Assembly (NCBI GenBank): GCA_009920585.1
Contig: RFZT01000037.1
Coordinates: 1 to 12,886, forward strand
Direction of reading: 5' to 3'
DNA length: 12,886 nucleotides
Source: a bacterium
Lineage (GTDB): Bacteria > Verrucomicrobiota > Verrucomicrobiia > Chthoniobacterales > Terrimicrobiaceae
Under the pieces are notes generated by a model. It was not told the DNA's origin. It worked only from the letters and a program-made list of their open reading frames with translations, and made no database searches. Below are positions 6,751-12,886 of the stretch, piece after piece. A program made the position numbers and the translations under genes. How positions within the stretch are numbered: the stretch's first letter is position 1; the number at the start of each line of letters is the position of its first letter.

Positions 6751-8352
6751 ATGAAATACATTTTTGTAACGGGCGGAGTGGTGAGTTCACTCGGCAAAGG
6801 GCTCGCGGCAGCCTCTCTGGGGACTTTGCTGGAGCGGCGTGGATTGAAGGTGGTTCTTCAAAAGCTCGATCCCTACCTCAATGTCGATCCCGGCACGATG
6901 AATCCCTTTCAGCATGGTGAGGTCTATGTTTTGGCCGACGGAGCGGAGACCGATCTCGATCTGGGACACTATGAGCGCTTCACAAACTGCGTCCTCACCC
7001 GCTCGAACAACCTCACCAGCGGTCAGGTCTATGAGACCGTTCTGGCTAAGGAACGGCGTGGCGACTATCTCGGGAAGACCGTGCAGGTGATCCCGCACGT
7101 CACTGATGAAATCAAGGCGCGCATCCGCGAGGTGGGCGAGAACTCGGGTGGCGACATCCTCATCACGGAAATCGGGGGCACCACAGGCGATATCGAGGGG
7201 CTCCCATTTCTAGAAGCGATTCGCCAGTTCATCTTGGAAGTCGGTTCGGAAAACGCGATCATCATGCACGTGACGTTGGTGCCTTTCATCAAGGCCGCTG
7301 GAGAGTTGAAGACAAAGCCCACGCAGCAAAGCATCGCCAAGCTTCGTGAAATCGGTCTACAACCCCAGGTTCTCATTTGCCGTACAGAAATGCCGCTCAT
7401 TAAGGAAGTGCGTGAAAAACTCGCTCTCTTCTGCAACGTGCCACTGGGCGCGGTGATCGAGGCCGGCGATGTGGCTCACACTATCTATGAGGCACCGCTG
7501 AATCTTCAAGCCGAGGGCTTGGACGTCACTGTTTGCCGTCTTCTCCATCTCAAGACGCATACTCCTGACATGACGGATTGGAAAAAATATGTCAACCGCC
7601 TCATTGCTCCCAAGAAGCGCGTGAAAGTCGCGATCGTGGGTAAATACATCGAACTCCAAGATGCCTACAAGAGCATCTACGAATCCCTCACGCATGCTGG
7701 CGCTTCACTGGATTGCGGGATCGACCTCGTGCTGGTGGATGCCGAAAGCATCGAAAATGAAGGCGCGGAAAAATATCTTCACGGCGTGGCGGGTGTCGTT
7801 ATTCCCGGGGGATTTGGCGATCGTGGTGTCGAGGGTAAGATCAAAGCTGTCCGCTTTGCCCGCGAATCACGTACTCCGTTTCTTGGTTTGTGTCTGGGAA
7901 TGCAAGTCGCGACGATTGAGTTTGCGCGTCATGTCTGTGGGCTCGAAGGAGCGAACAGCACCGAGTTCGATGCAAATACCCCGCACCCTGTCATTTCCAT
8001 GCTCGAGGAGCAGAAAGATGTGACGGACAAAGGTGGATCCATGCGACTTGGCACTTGGCCGACCAAAATCAAGGAAGGCACACTCGCCTATCAAGTGTAC
8101 GGCAAAAAAGAGGTTCCGGAGCGTCACCGTCACCGCTACGAATTCAATTCCAAATACCGCGAAGCTTTGGAAAGTCAGGGACTGGTTATTTCCGGTACAT
8201 CACCTGACGGAGATCTAGTCGAGTTGGTCGAGCTTAAGGGACATCCGTGGTATATCGCTTGCCAATACCATCCCGAGTTCCAGTCCAAGCCGAACTTCCC
8301 TCATCCGCTCTTCCGTGGTTTTATCTCCGCGACGCTTGCACACGAGGATTAG
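6751..8352 (+). CDS. pyrG: CTP synthase
   Basis: CTP synthase aminates UTP to CTP using ATP and glutamine, the last step of pyrimidine nucleotide synthesis, allosterically activated by GTP. The 533 residues are full length for the family. The N-terminal amidoligase domain (1-~270) starts with VTGGVVSSLGKG (6-17, the P-loop) and holds QKLDPYLNVDPGTMNPFQHGE in two adjacent parts (37-57), and EIGGTTGDIEG (140-150). The glutaminase domain (~290-533) has GGFGDRG (353-359), nucleophile Cys381 in GLCLGMQ, and His507/Glu509 in YHPEF completing the triad. All are intact. It is divergent from mntR with a 118-bp gap and convergent with the polyprenyl synthase. No Shine-Dalgarno is visible before ATG 6751, but the protein starts exactly where family members do. 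Confidence 0.98.
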   Translation: MKYIFVTGGVVSSLGKGLAAASLGTLLERRGLKVVLQKLDPYLNVDPGTMNPFQHGEVYVLADGAETDLDLGHYERFTNCVLTRSNNLTSGQVYETVLAKERRGDYLGKTVQVIPHVTDEIKARIREVGENSGGDILITEIGGTTGDIEGLPFLEAIRQFILEVGSENAIIMHVTLVPFIKAAGELKTKPTQQSIAKLREIGLQPQVLICRTEMPLIKEVREKLALFCNVPLGAVIEAGDVAHTIYEAPLNLQAEGLDVTVCRLLHLKTHTPDMTDWKKYVNRLIAPKKRVKVAIVGKYIELQDAYKSIYESLTHAGASLDCGIDLVLVDAESIENEGAEKYLHGVAGVVIPGGFGDRGVEGKIKAVRFARESRTPFLGLCLGMQVATIEFARHVCGLEGANSTEFDANTPHPVISMLEEQKDVTDKGGSMRLGTWPTKIKEGTLAYQVYGKKEVPERHRHRYEFNSKYREALESQGLVISGTSPDGDLVELVELKGHPWYIACQYHPEFQSKPNFPHPLFRGFISATLAHED

Positions 8353-8382
8353 ACGAGATCGTTCGCGGAGATTAGAAACGAA

Positions 8383-8410
8383 CCTCTTCTCTTAAAGTTT
8401 AGAGAGGAGG
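8383..8410 (-). terminator. Possible terminator hairpin at the end of the minus-strand run
   Basis: CCTCTTCTCT (8383-8392) and AGAGAGGAGG (8401-8410) pair over ten positions with one G-T wobble around an 8-nt loop. The hairpin includes the last codons and stop of the polyprenyl synthase gene. On the minus strand it is followed by GGTTCGTTTCTAATC, which is only partly T-rich, and on the plus strand by no T run. It may terminate the minus-strand operon weakly, in the 39-bp convergent gap with pyrG. Confidence 0.35.
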
Positions 8411-9405
8411 TGGCGAAGGTGCTCAGGGATCGAACGCAATCCGCGTGCGTAGCGGTTGTCCTGAATGCCGTTCAATTGCTCGAGGCATTCTCCAATGAGT
8501 CGTTCGGCAATCTTTTTGGCGGCATCGATCGTGCCTGCCTCACGAAGCATCTGGGTGAGAGCCTCGGCGCGTTCGCTATCCTCGTTGAGAAGGATCTCGC
8601 GCAGTTCGCCCACGTCTTTGCCGGACTGGAGCATGAGGAGGACAGGGAGAGTGAACTTCCCCTTTTGAAGATCCGTGCCCAGCGTTTTTCCGGATTCATC
8701 CTCATTGCCGGCTAGGTCGAGGATGTCGTCGTAGATCTGGTAAGCCACACCGAGTTTAGTGCCATAGGTCTTGAGCGAACCGATCACTGTCGGGCTGGCC
8801 TCACTAATAAAGGCGCCGAGTTCGCAAGCGGCGGTGAAGAGGGCAGCCGTCTTCATCTCGATAATGCGGTAGTAGTCCGCAGTGCTCAGTTTGAGGTCGT
8901 GGCGGCGTTGGGTCTGGATGATTTCTCCAGAACAAACCTCCGAGGCGGCATCCGCAATGCGGCGGCATATATCGCTATTGCTGAAATTGGTGGAAAGCCG
9001 AAGGGCGTGGGCAAAGAGGCAGTCGCCGAGCAGGACTGTAATGGCGTTTCCCCATTTCGCATTCGCCGAGGCTTGGTCGCGGCGGAGTTCCGCCCCGTCC
9101 ATGATGTCATCGTGAACAAGGGTGGCGATGTGGATGAGTTCCAGAATCACAGCCAGATCGACGTGGCTTGCAGTGATTTTTCCCGTCGCACCAGCCGAAA
9201 GGAGGGCGAGGGCCGGGCGCAGACGCTTTCCACCGGCACCACAAACATAGGAAACATAGCCTTCGACGGCTGGGTCGAACGATTTGGCTTGGGCGCGAAT
9301 GCGTTCCTCAACGGTGTAGAGGTGAGGATTGATGAGTTCAAATGCTTCGGCGAAGGAAATCACTTGGGATTCCGTCTCGTTGGCATTTTGGATGTGATTG
9401 GTCAT
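8392..9405 (-). CDS. Long-chain trans-polyprenyl diphosphate synthase
   Basis: A 337-residue isoprenyl chain-elongating enzyme (IspB/HepS type), adding isopentenyl diphosphate units to make the side-chain precursor of respiratory quinones. Motifs: GGKRLRPAL (58-66), first Asp-rich motif DDIMD (99-103), GEIIQTQRRHD (160-170), second Asp-rich motif YDDILD (225-230), and DLQKGKFTLP (245-254). The residue five before the first motif is a small Ala (ATLVHDD), which in this family leaves the product pocket open and implies a long chain; exact length (C35-C50) cannot be told. The frame extends back to 9462, but that would overlap the SDR gene. ATG 9405, 11 bp after the SDR stop, matches the usual N-terminus and is preferred. 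Neighbours upstream are SDR and transglutaminase genes, in the same direction. Confidence 0.93.
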   Translation of the reverse strand: MTNHIQNANETESQVISFAEAFELINPHLYTVEERIRAQAKSFDPAVEGYVSYVCGAGGKRLRPALALLSAGATGKITASHVDLAVILELIHIATLVHDDIMDGAELRRDQASANAKWGNAITVLLGDCLFAHALRLSTNFSNSDICRRIADAASEVCSGEIIQTQRRHDLKLSTADYYRIIEMKTAALFTAACELGAFISEASPTVIGSLKTYGTKLGVAYQIYDDILDLAGNEDESGKTLGTDLQKGKFTLPVLLMLQSGKDVGELREILLNEDSERAEALTQMLREAGTIDAAKKIAERLIGECLEQLNGIQDNRYARGLRSIPEHLRHLLSKL

Positions 9406-9416
9406 CGTAAGTAGAA

Positions 9417-10232
9417 TTAAAGTTTTGCCGAGTTCATCGCAAGGATCCTGCGGACGATACAAAAAGGAATAACCAAGGCGACGGCTACCGCAGCAGCAAG
9501 AAGAGGGCCAGGAATGACTCGCGCGCGTTCGCGGGCCACAGCTTCGAGGCCAGTTCTGACGGCCTCTTGTGCAGAAACCACAATGGCTGGAAAAGTTTTG
9601 AAATGGGATGCTTGGTCCTCTTCTCCAGGTCTTGTTGCGGTGTCAAAAAACTCGGTGGGAACTGGACCTGGGCAGAGCGCAGTGACCGTGATGCCTTGGG
9701 GACGAAGTTCCATAGCAAGCGCCTCGGAGAAACTTGTCACGTACGCTTTGGTTGCTGAGTAAACCGCCATTTGTGGGATCGGGAAAAAGCCTGCCACGCT
9801 GCTGACATTCAAGATCGCACCACGGCCATTTTCGAGCATTCCCTGCACCAGAAGATGAGTGAGGTGGGTGAGTGAGGTGATATTCAAATCGATCATGTTT
9901 TCCACACGCTCCCAATCGCTGGTGTCAAAGGGTCCGTGATCACCTAGGCCGGCGTTGTTCACAAGGAAGTTTACCTCAATGTCTTCGTCGGTGAGCCAGT
10001 CGGCTAAGGCGTGGCGGCGTTCTGCCAGCGTGAGATCGGCGGCAAAAATCCTGACATCGAGGTTCGGGTGGAGTTCACGAAGGTGGGAGGCGAGGGCGTC
10101 TAAGCGGTCGATCCGACGAGCCACAAGGATGAGACGGGAAGCATAGGGTGCGAGTTGGTGAGAAAACTCTTCACCAAGGCCGGATGAGGCGCCCGTGATT
10201 AGGGCCGTGCAATTATTAAAAAAATTCATCAT
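9417..10232 (-). CDS. Short-chain dehydrogenase/reductase with C-terminal hydrophobic segment
   Basis: A 271-residue classical SDR (DltE/YqjQ-like group), an NAD(P)-dependent oxidoreductase of unknown substrate. Visible are the cofactor motif TGASSGLG (13-20), ARR (38-40) after the second strand (suggesting NADP preference), NNAG (92-95), and the catalytic tetrad N117, S145, Y158, K162 (in NVSSVAG and YSATK). CPGPVPTEF after strand six is typical. Residues ~243-260 (LLAAAVAVALVIPFCIV) form a hydrophobic helix before a basic end, which could hold it at the membrane; this is common in this group. Start could be Met1 or Met2 (10229). It lies 73 bp below the transglutaminase gene and 11 bp above the polyprenyl synthase; co-transcription with the latter is likely. 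Confidence 0.9.
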   Translation of the reverse strand: MMNFFNNCTALITGASSGLGEEFSHQLAPYASRLILVARRIDRLDALASHLRELHPNLDVRIFAADLTLAERRHALADWLTDEDIEVNFLVNNAGLGDHGPFDTSDWERVENMIDLNITSLTHLTHLLVQGMLENGRGAILNVSSVAGFFPIPQMAVYSATKAYVTSFSEALAMELRPQGITVTALCPGPVPTEFFDTATRPGEEDQASHFKTFPAIVVSAQEAVRTGLEAVARERARVIPGPLLAAAVAVALVIPFCIVRRILAMNSAKL

Positions 10233-10305
10233 GTGAGTGGGAGGATCGTTATCGGTAGCGGACTCCGTTTTGTTAGATACGAACGCAACGAGTGGAGAGA
10301 TACTT

Positions 10306-10806
10306 CTAGGCGATTTTTTCTAGAAAAAGTCGGGTGACCAAGCTGCTTGTCACTGGCTTGTTCGAATAATAACTGCCATTCACCGGAGCGATGTCCGATT
10401 GGGTGCGTCCGACGGCGGTGGTGACAAAGTGGTGGTCGCAAAGAACGCCATTAGTGGGATCCATGCCGATCCAGCCCGCGCCGGGAAGATAGGCTTCCAC
10501 CCAGGCGTGCATGGCGCTGGAAGCCTTTTTTTCTTTATCGGGCTTGTCACCTTCCCAAACGAATCCGCTGGCGAGGCGGGTGGCGAGGCCATTTTGTCGG
10601 AGAGACTCGGCAAGCAGAGTTGAAAAATCGCGGCAGGATCCGGATCCGCGTTTGAGGATTTCAGTGGCCGTGTGGTGGTGCGCGTCTTCGCGGCGTTCGT
10701 AGGCGATGTTCTCAAATATCCAGGAGTTGATATTCACCAACGTCTCAACGGTCGGGCGAGGAACAGTGGGCGCGAGCGGGGACGGGAGTTTCGAATTTTC
10801 CGCCAC
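10306..10806 (-). CDS. Transglutaminase-like protein, C-terminal catalytic fragment
   Basis: This 166-codon frame (GTG start if used) carries the transglutaminase/cysteine-protease core of COG1305-type proteins. The triad is complete: Cys58 in GSGSCRDF, His100 in AMHAWVEAYLPGAGW, and Asp116 in MDPTNG. The downstream HHFVTTAVGRTQSDIAPVNG segment is also typical of proteins encoded beside alpha-E and ATP-grasp genes, where RDxxDVxPxxG-like endings are usual. An in-frame TAA at 10818-10816 closes it upstream, so it cannot on its own include the N-terminal domain, which is in another frame (10745-11107). Whether GTG 10806 is really used is doubtful; a restored frame is more likely the true gene. 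Confidence 0.75.
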   Translation of the reverse strand: MAENSKLPSPLAPTVPRPTVETLVNINSWIFENIAYERREDAHHHTATEILKRGSGSCRDFSTLLAESLRQNGLATRLASGFVWEGDKPDKEKKASSAMHAWVEAYLPGAGWIGMDPTNGVLCDHHFVTTAVGRTQSDIAPVNGSYYSNKPVTSSLVTRLFLEKIA

Positions 10807-11107
10807 GGTGAATTTTTAGACCGTGCGAGTCGAGGAGGAATTGGAAGGGATTTTTCTCCTGAACGCTGAGTTCTATGATGGTGCGGAAGCCTAGGCGGTT
10901 CGAGGTGTGTGGGTAAAAGCAATGGGCAACAATGTTATCAAAGAGATCCCGGCGGAACTGAATCTGGGCGTCGGCATTGCTTTGCAATTCAAAGTGATCA
11001 ACTTTGATGTGGACGTCGACGCGGGGATAAACCCTCAAATTATGAGGCGAAAGAGATACCAAGTCCTCGTAGGTGTAGAGTGTTTCTTTGGTGATTTTAA
11101 ATTTCAT
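10745..11107 (-). CDS. Transglutaminase-like protein, N-terminal domain fragment
   Basis: This 120-codon frame encodes the N-terminal beta domain that normally precedes bacterial transglutaminase cores. It opens with KFKITKETLYTYEDLVSLS and the PHNLRVYPR motif (residues 21-29), typical of the family's 'Y-Y-x-x-V-x-L-x-x-H-x-L-R-L-x-P-R' pattern, and runs to NPFQFLLD (86-93), the usual domain end. After about residue 98 it leaves the family pattern and reads an alternative frame (RGGKFETPVPARAHCSSPDR) to TGA 10747-10745. Those last ~22 residues are therefore probably not native. ATG 11107 has GGGAG six bases upstream. Confidence 0.75.
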   Translation of the reverse strand: MKFKITKETLYTYEDLVSLSPHNLRVYPRVDVHIKVDHFELQSNADAQIQFRRDLFDNIVAHCFYPHTSNRLGFRTIIELSVQEKNPFQFLLDSHGLKIHRGGKFETPVPARAHCSSPDR

Positions 11108-11176
11108 AAGCGACTCCCGAATTGGCTTTAATTTGGCACGAGCGCGGTCATTAGGCTAGGCAGAATAGGGCGCAGG

Positions 11177-12886
11177 CTAGTCTTCAAAAAGCGGTTTGGT
11201 TTCCGCGTGCATGAGGACTTGGTGGTTCAAAAAACTGTCGCAAAGGATCGTGTGGAGGGCGAGAAGGCGCTTTAAAAGACCCTCGCAATGGGTTTGAAGG
11301 GGAGATTTGCCCTGTTTTAGGGGCTTTTGCTCGGCTAAGAGAGTCTCCCAATTGGTGCTCAGAATGGACTGGATGAGGTTTTCGATCTCTGCAATGGCGC
11401 GTCCAGTTGAGGGGGAGAGGTTTTTTTCATTTCCCCGGATGCGATCAACGCAGCTTGTTAGGCAGTGAACGACGGATCGTGGAGCAACGGGATTCGTCCA
11501 TAGAAGCTCCAATAAGGCTAATGGCTCGATGCGCATCTGATAGACGCGACGATAGATGTCGCGGCTGTTCAATAAGCGTAGAAAAGCCGAGAGGCGGATT
11601 TCCATGGCATGATCGCTCCCGCTACCGGTGGGAGGCTGCAGGAGGGGTTTCGTGATCGATGTGACGGCGTTGGCTGTGATGGCCGCACGTTCGATCAATT
11701 GTCCGATTTCGCAGAAATTCCAACCATCGTCGGATAGCATCGTGCACTGAGCTGTTCCGAAAAACTGAGGGATCAACTGGCGGGCTACATCGCAGAGGCG
11801 GCGACTGGAGGAGGTCAGGATCTCTTCGCTGGAATCGGGGGCAAACTGGGCGTTTCGAAAGCGGTTCCTCAAGATGCTCAAGACTCCCCACGCATCGAGG
11901 CTGAGCGTTTCCAAAACAGACTCGGCATTCCCCGCGGCGCGCAGGATGGTGCTCACGACCGATCCGGGTTCACTGGTGTCCAATGTGAGGCGGTAGCGTC
12001 CGGTCGGGCTTGAAATCGTCCGTCTCGTCGGACTGCCGGCGCCTTCGAGCATCGGAAGAATGCGGTTCCAGACCGGGCGGTAGTTCATTCTTTCCGTGGG
12101 GTTGAGTTCCTCGATTTCGAGGGACTCGATCACGCTCACCATGCCGGCGAGGTCGTAGGCGCGCTCGAGATAGCGACCGATCCAGTAAAAAGCTTCTGCG
12201 ACGCGACTGGTGACTCCGTGGGCTGGAATCTTGGCATCGATTTGCCGAGAGGGATCCCACTCATCGCGTTCTTTATGCAGGCCGACCTGAACCCATGTGT
12301 CCTTGCTTCCGCCGCCCAGTTCGGAGGAGGTGAATTCGGATTCTGACGTGGAGACGCGGGTGAGTGCGCCGGGGAATACTTCGTAGGATCCGTCAGCCTT
12401 GCGTTGGGCGAAGAGAATGTGATCTTGTCGGCGTTTGCAGCGTTCTCCGTCCTGAAAGGAAATGGTTTCCGCATCGCAGTTTTGCGGTTGGGCGACGAAT
12501 TGGGAGGGGTTTTCTAAAATTTCCAACTTAGCGGCTTCTAGCTTTTCGTTGCTAGGTAGACGCCCATCTCCACCGAGGAGGATGCGCTCACCGGAGAGCG
12601 GGCGGATGGTGAAGTTTTGCAAATCCCCCATCACAAGCTCGCGCTGATCGATGTCTCCAAGCCAGTAGGTCGAAACGGAGGGGAGGATCGGGCGTTCGTT
12701 GAGGTAGTAGCGGATGATCTGGGAGGCAAAGGGTAAGAGAGCCCGATCGTCGGAAATCTGGGATCCGATCGCATTGATCACGGCCACACTTTGCCTTCGG
12801 ACGCAGTGTGCCAACCCTGGTATTCCCAAATTGGAATCGCGGCGCAAAACCATCGGGTCAAGCCATTGGTCGGATACACGAGTGTA
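11177..12886 (-). CDS. Circularly permuted ATP-grasp / alpha-E domain fusion, 5'-truncated by window
   Basis: The frame is open from TAC at 12886-12884 to TAG at 11179-11177 (569 visible residues); the true start lies beyond the right edge, and ATG 12853 is internal. Visible residues 1-~220 are the end of a circularly permuted ATP-grasp domain (DUF404/407 type): DPMVLRRDSNLGIPGL (10-25), NAIGSQ (38-43), PSVSTYWLGD, FVAQPQ, FPGALTRVS (171-179) and LGGGSKDTWVQVG (190-202). From ~225 on is an alpha-E domain (DUF403), all helical, opening with SRVAEAFYWIGRYLER (227-242). In many genomes these are separate genes; here they are fused. The family is predicted to form amide or peptide bonds using ATP, together with a transglutaminase-like protease, and that gene follows directly. 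Product unknown. Fused proteins usually exceed 800 residues, so about a third is missing here. Confidence 0.9.
   Translation of the reverse strand, partial: YTRVSDQWLDPMVLRRDSNLGIPGLAHCVRRQSVAVINAIGSQISDDRALLPFASQIIRYYLNERPILPSVSTYWLGDIDQRELVMGDLQNFTIRPLSGERILLGGDGRLPSNEKLEAAKLEILENPSQFVAQPQNCDAETISFQDGERCKRRQDHILFAQRKADGSYEVFPGALTRVSTSESEFTSSELGGGSKDTWVQVGLHKERDEWDPSRQIDAKIPAHGVTSRVAEAFYWIGRYLERAYDLAGMVSVIESLEIEELNPTERMNYRPVWNRILPMLEGAGSPTRRTISSPTGRYRLTLDTSEPGSVVSTILRAAGNAESVLETLSLDAWGVLSILRNRFRNAQFAPDSSEEILTSSSRRLCDVARQLIPQFFGTAQCTMLSDDGWNFCEIGQLIERAAITANAVTSITKPLLQPPTGSGSDHAMEIRLSAFLRLLNSRDIYRRVYQMRIEPLALLELLWTNPVAPRSVVHCLTSCVDRIRGNEKNLSPSTGRAIAEIENLIQSILSTNWETLLAEQKPLKQGKSPLQTHCEGLLKRLLALHTILCDSFLNHQVLMHAETKPLFED

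Larger units (their letters stand above)
10306..11107 (-). pseudogene. Transglutaminase-like gene split by a one-base frameshift
   Basis: The two overlapping frames 10745-11107 and 10306-10806 together make one normal family member. Skipping one base in the A5 run (T's 10813-10817 on the plus strand) joins residue K98 of the first frame to F-T and then the second frame, giving SHGLKFTVAENSKLP across the junction and 266 residues in all, with triad C158, H200, D216. No other damage is seen, so this is a sequencing/assembly indel, a very recent mutation, or slippage at the A run. A GGGAG Shine-Dalgarno lies six bases before ATG 11107. It follows the ATP-grasp/alpha-E gene by 69 bp in the same direction, the family's usual partner. 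Confidence 0.8.

Noticed and set aside
8899..9414. Plus-strand frame of 171 codons
   Set aside because: Antisense to the polyprenyl synthase, including its first Asp-rich motif.
9406..9462. Longer start for the polyprenyl synthase
   Set aside because: The extra 19 residues overlap the SDR coding end and do not match the family's N-terminus; ATG 9405 fits better.
12851..12853. ATG as the start of the ATP-grasp/alpha-E gene
   Set aside because: The frame continues upstream to the window edge with family-typical residues (...WLDP before the Met), so this Met is internal.
1..12886. CRISPR array, insertion sequence, prophage or riboswitch
   Set aside because: No spaced direct repeats, transposase or integrase genes, terminal inverted repeats or recognisable riboswitch folds were seen.

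Overview
The window is ordinary-looking bacterial chromosome: densely packed genes, moderately high GC, no insertion sequence, phage or CRISPR array. Gene content (full-length CTP synthase, chorismate synthase, a lipoprotein with a clear lipobox, a sigma-54-type response regulator, long-chain polyprenyl diphosphate synthase) points to a Gram-negative-type free-living bacterium. The mix of protein variants, and the near absence of Shine-Dalgarno sequences in front of most genes, would fit the Verrucomicrobiota/PVC group. That placement is inference from sequence feel, not a computed phylogeny.

Layout. (1) 1-500, minus: 5' part of chorismate synthase aroC, running off the left edge, preceded by a possible terminator and tRNA-His(GTG). 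(2) 653-985: no gene; it holds the tRNA promoter candidate and leader. (3) 986-1657, minus: an unrecognised protein with an acidic, Pro-rich repeat tail, divergent from (4) 1793-3226, plus: an NtrC-family response regulator with no kinase beside it. (5) 6632-3238, minus: a tight three-gene set, mntR (Mn-type DtxR repressor), a small lipoprotein overlapping it by ATGA, and a long U32/RlhA-like protein. (6) 6751-8352, plus: pyrG, divergent from mntR. (7) 12886-8392, minus: a four-gene run consisting of a circularly permuted ATP-grasp/alpha-E fusion (5' end beyond the right edge), a transglutaminase-like gene that is frameshifted in this sequence, an SDR oxidoreductase, and a long-chain polyprenyl diphosphate synthase.

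The most interesting part is region 7. CP-ATP-grasp, alpha-E and transglutaminase proteins form a widespread gene neighbourhood predicted to make and process peptide or amide products, still poorly characterised. Here it continues into a reductase and a prenyl chain synthase. The transglutaminase reading frame is broken at a run of five A's; removing one A would restore a 266-residue protein with an intact Cys-His-Asp triad, so a sequencing error, a recent mutation or programmed slippage all need to be considered. The rest is largely housekeeping, with smaller puzzles in the mntR-lipoprotein-U32 set and in the unrecognised repeat-tailed protein.
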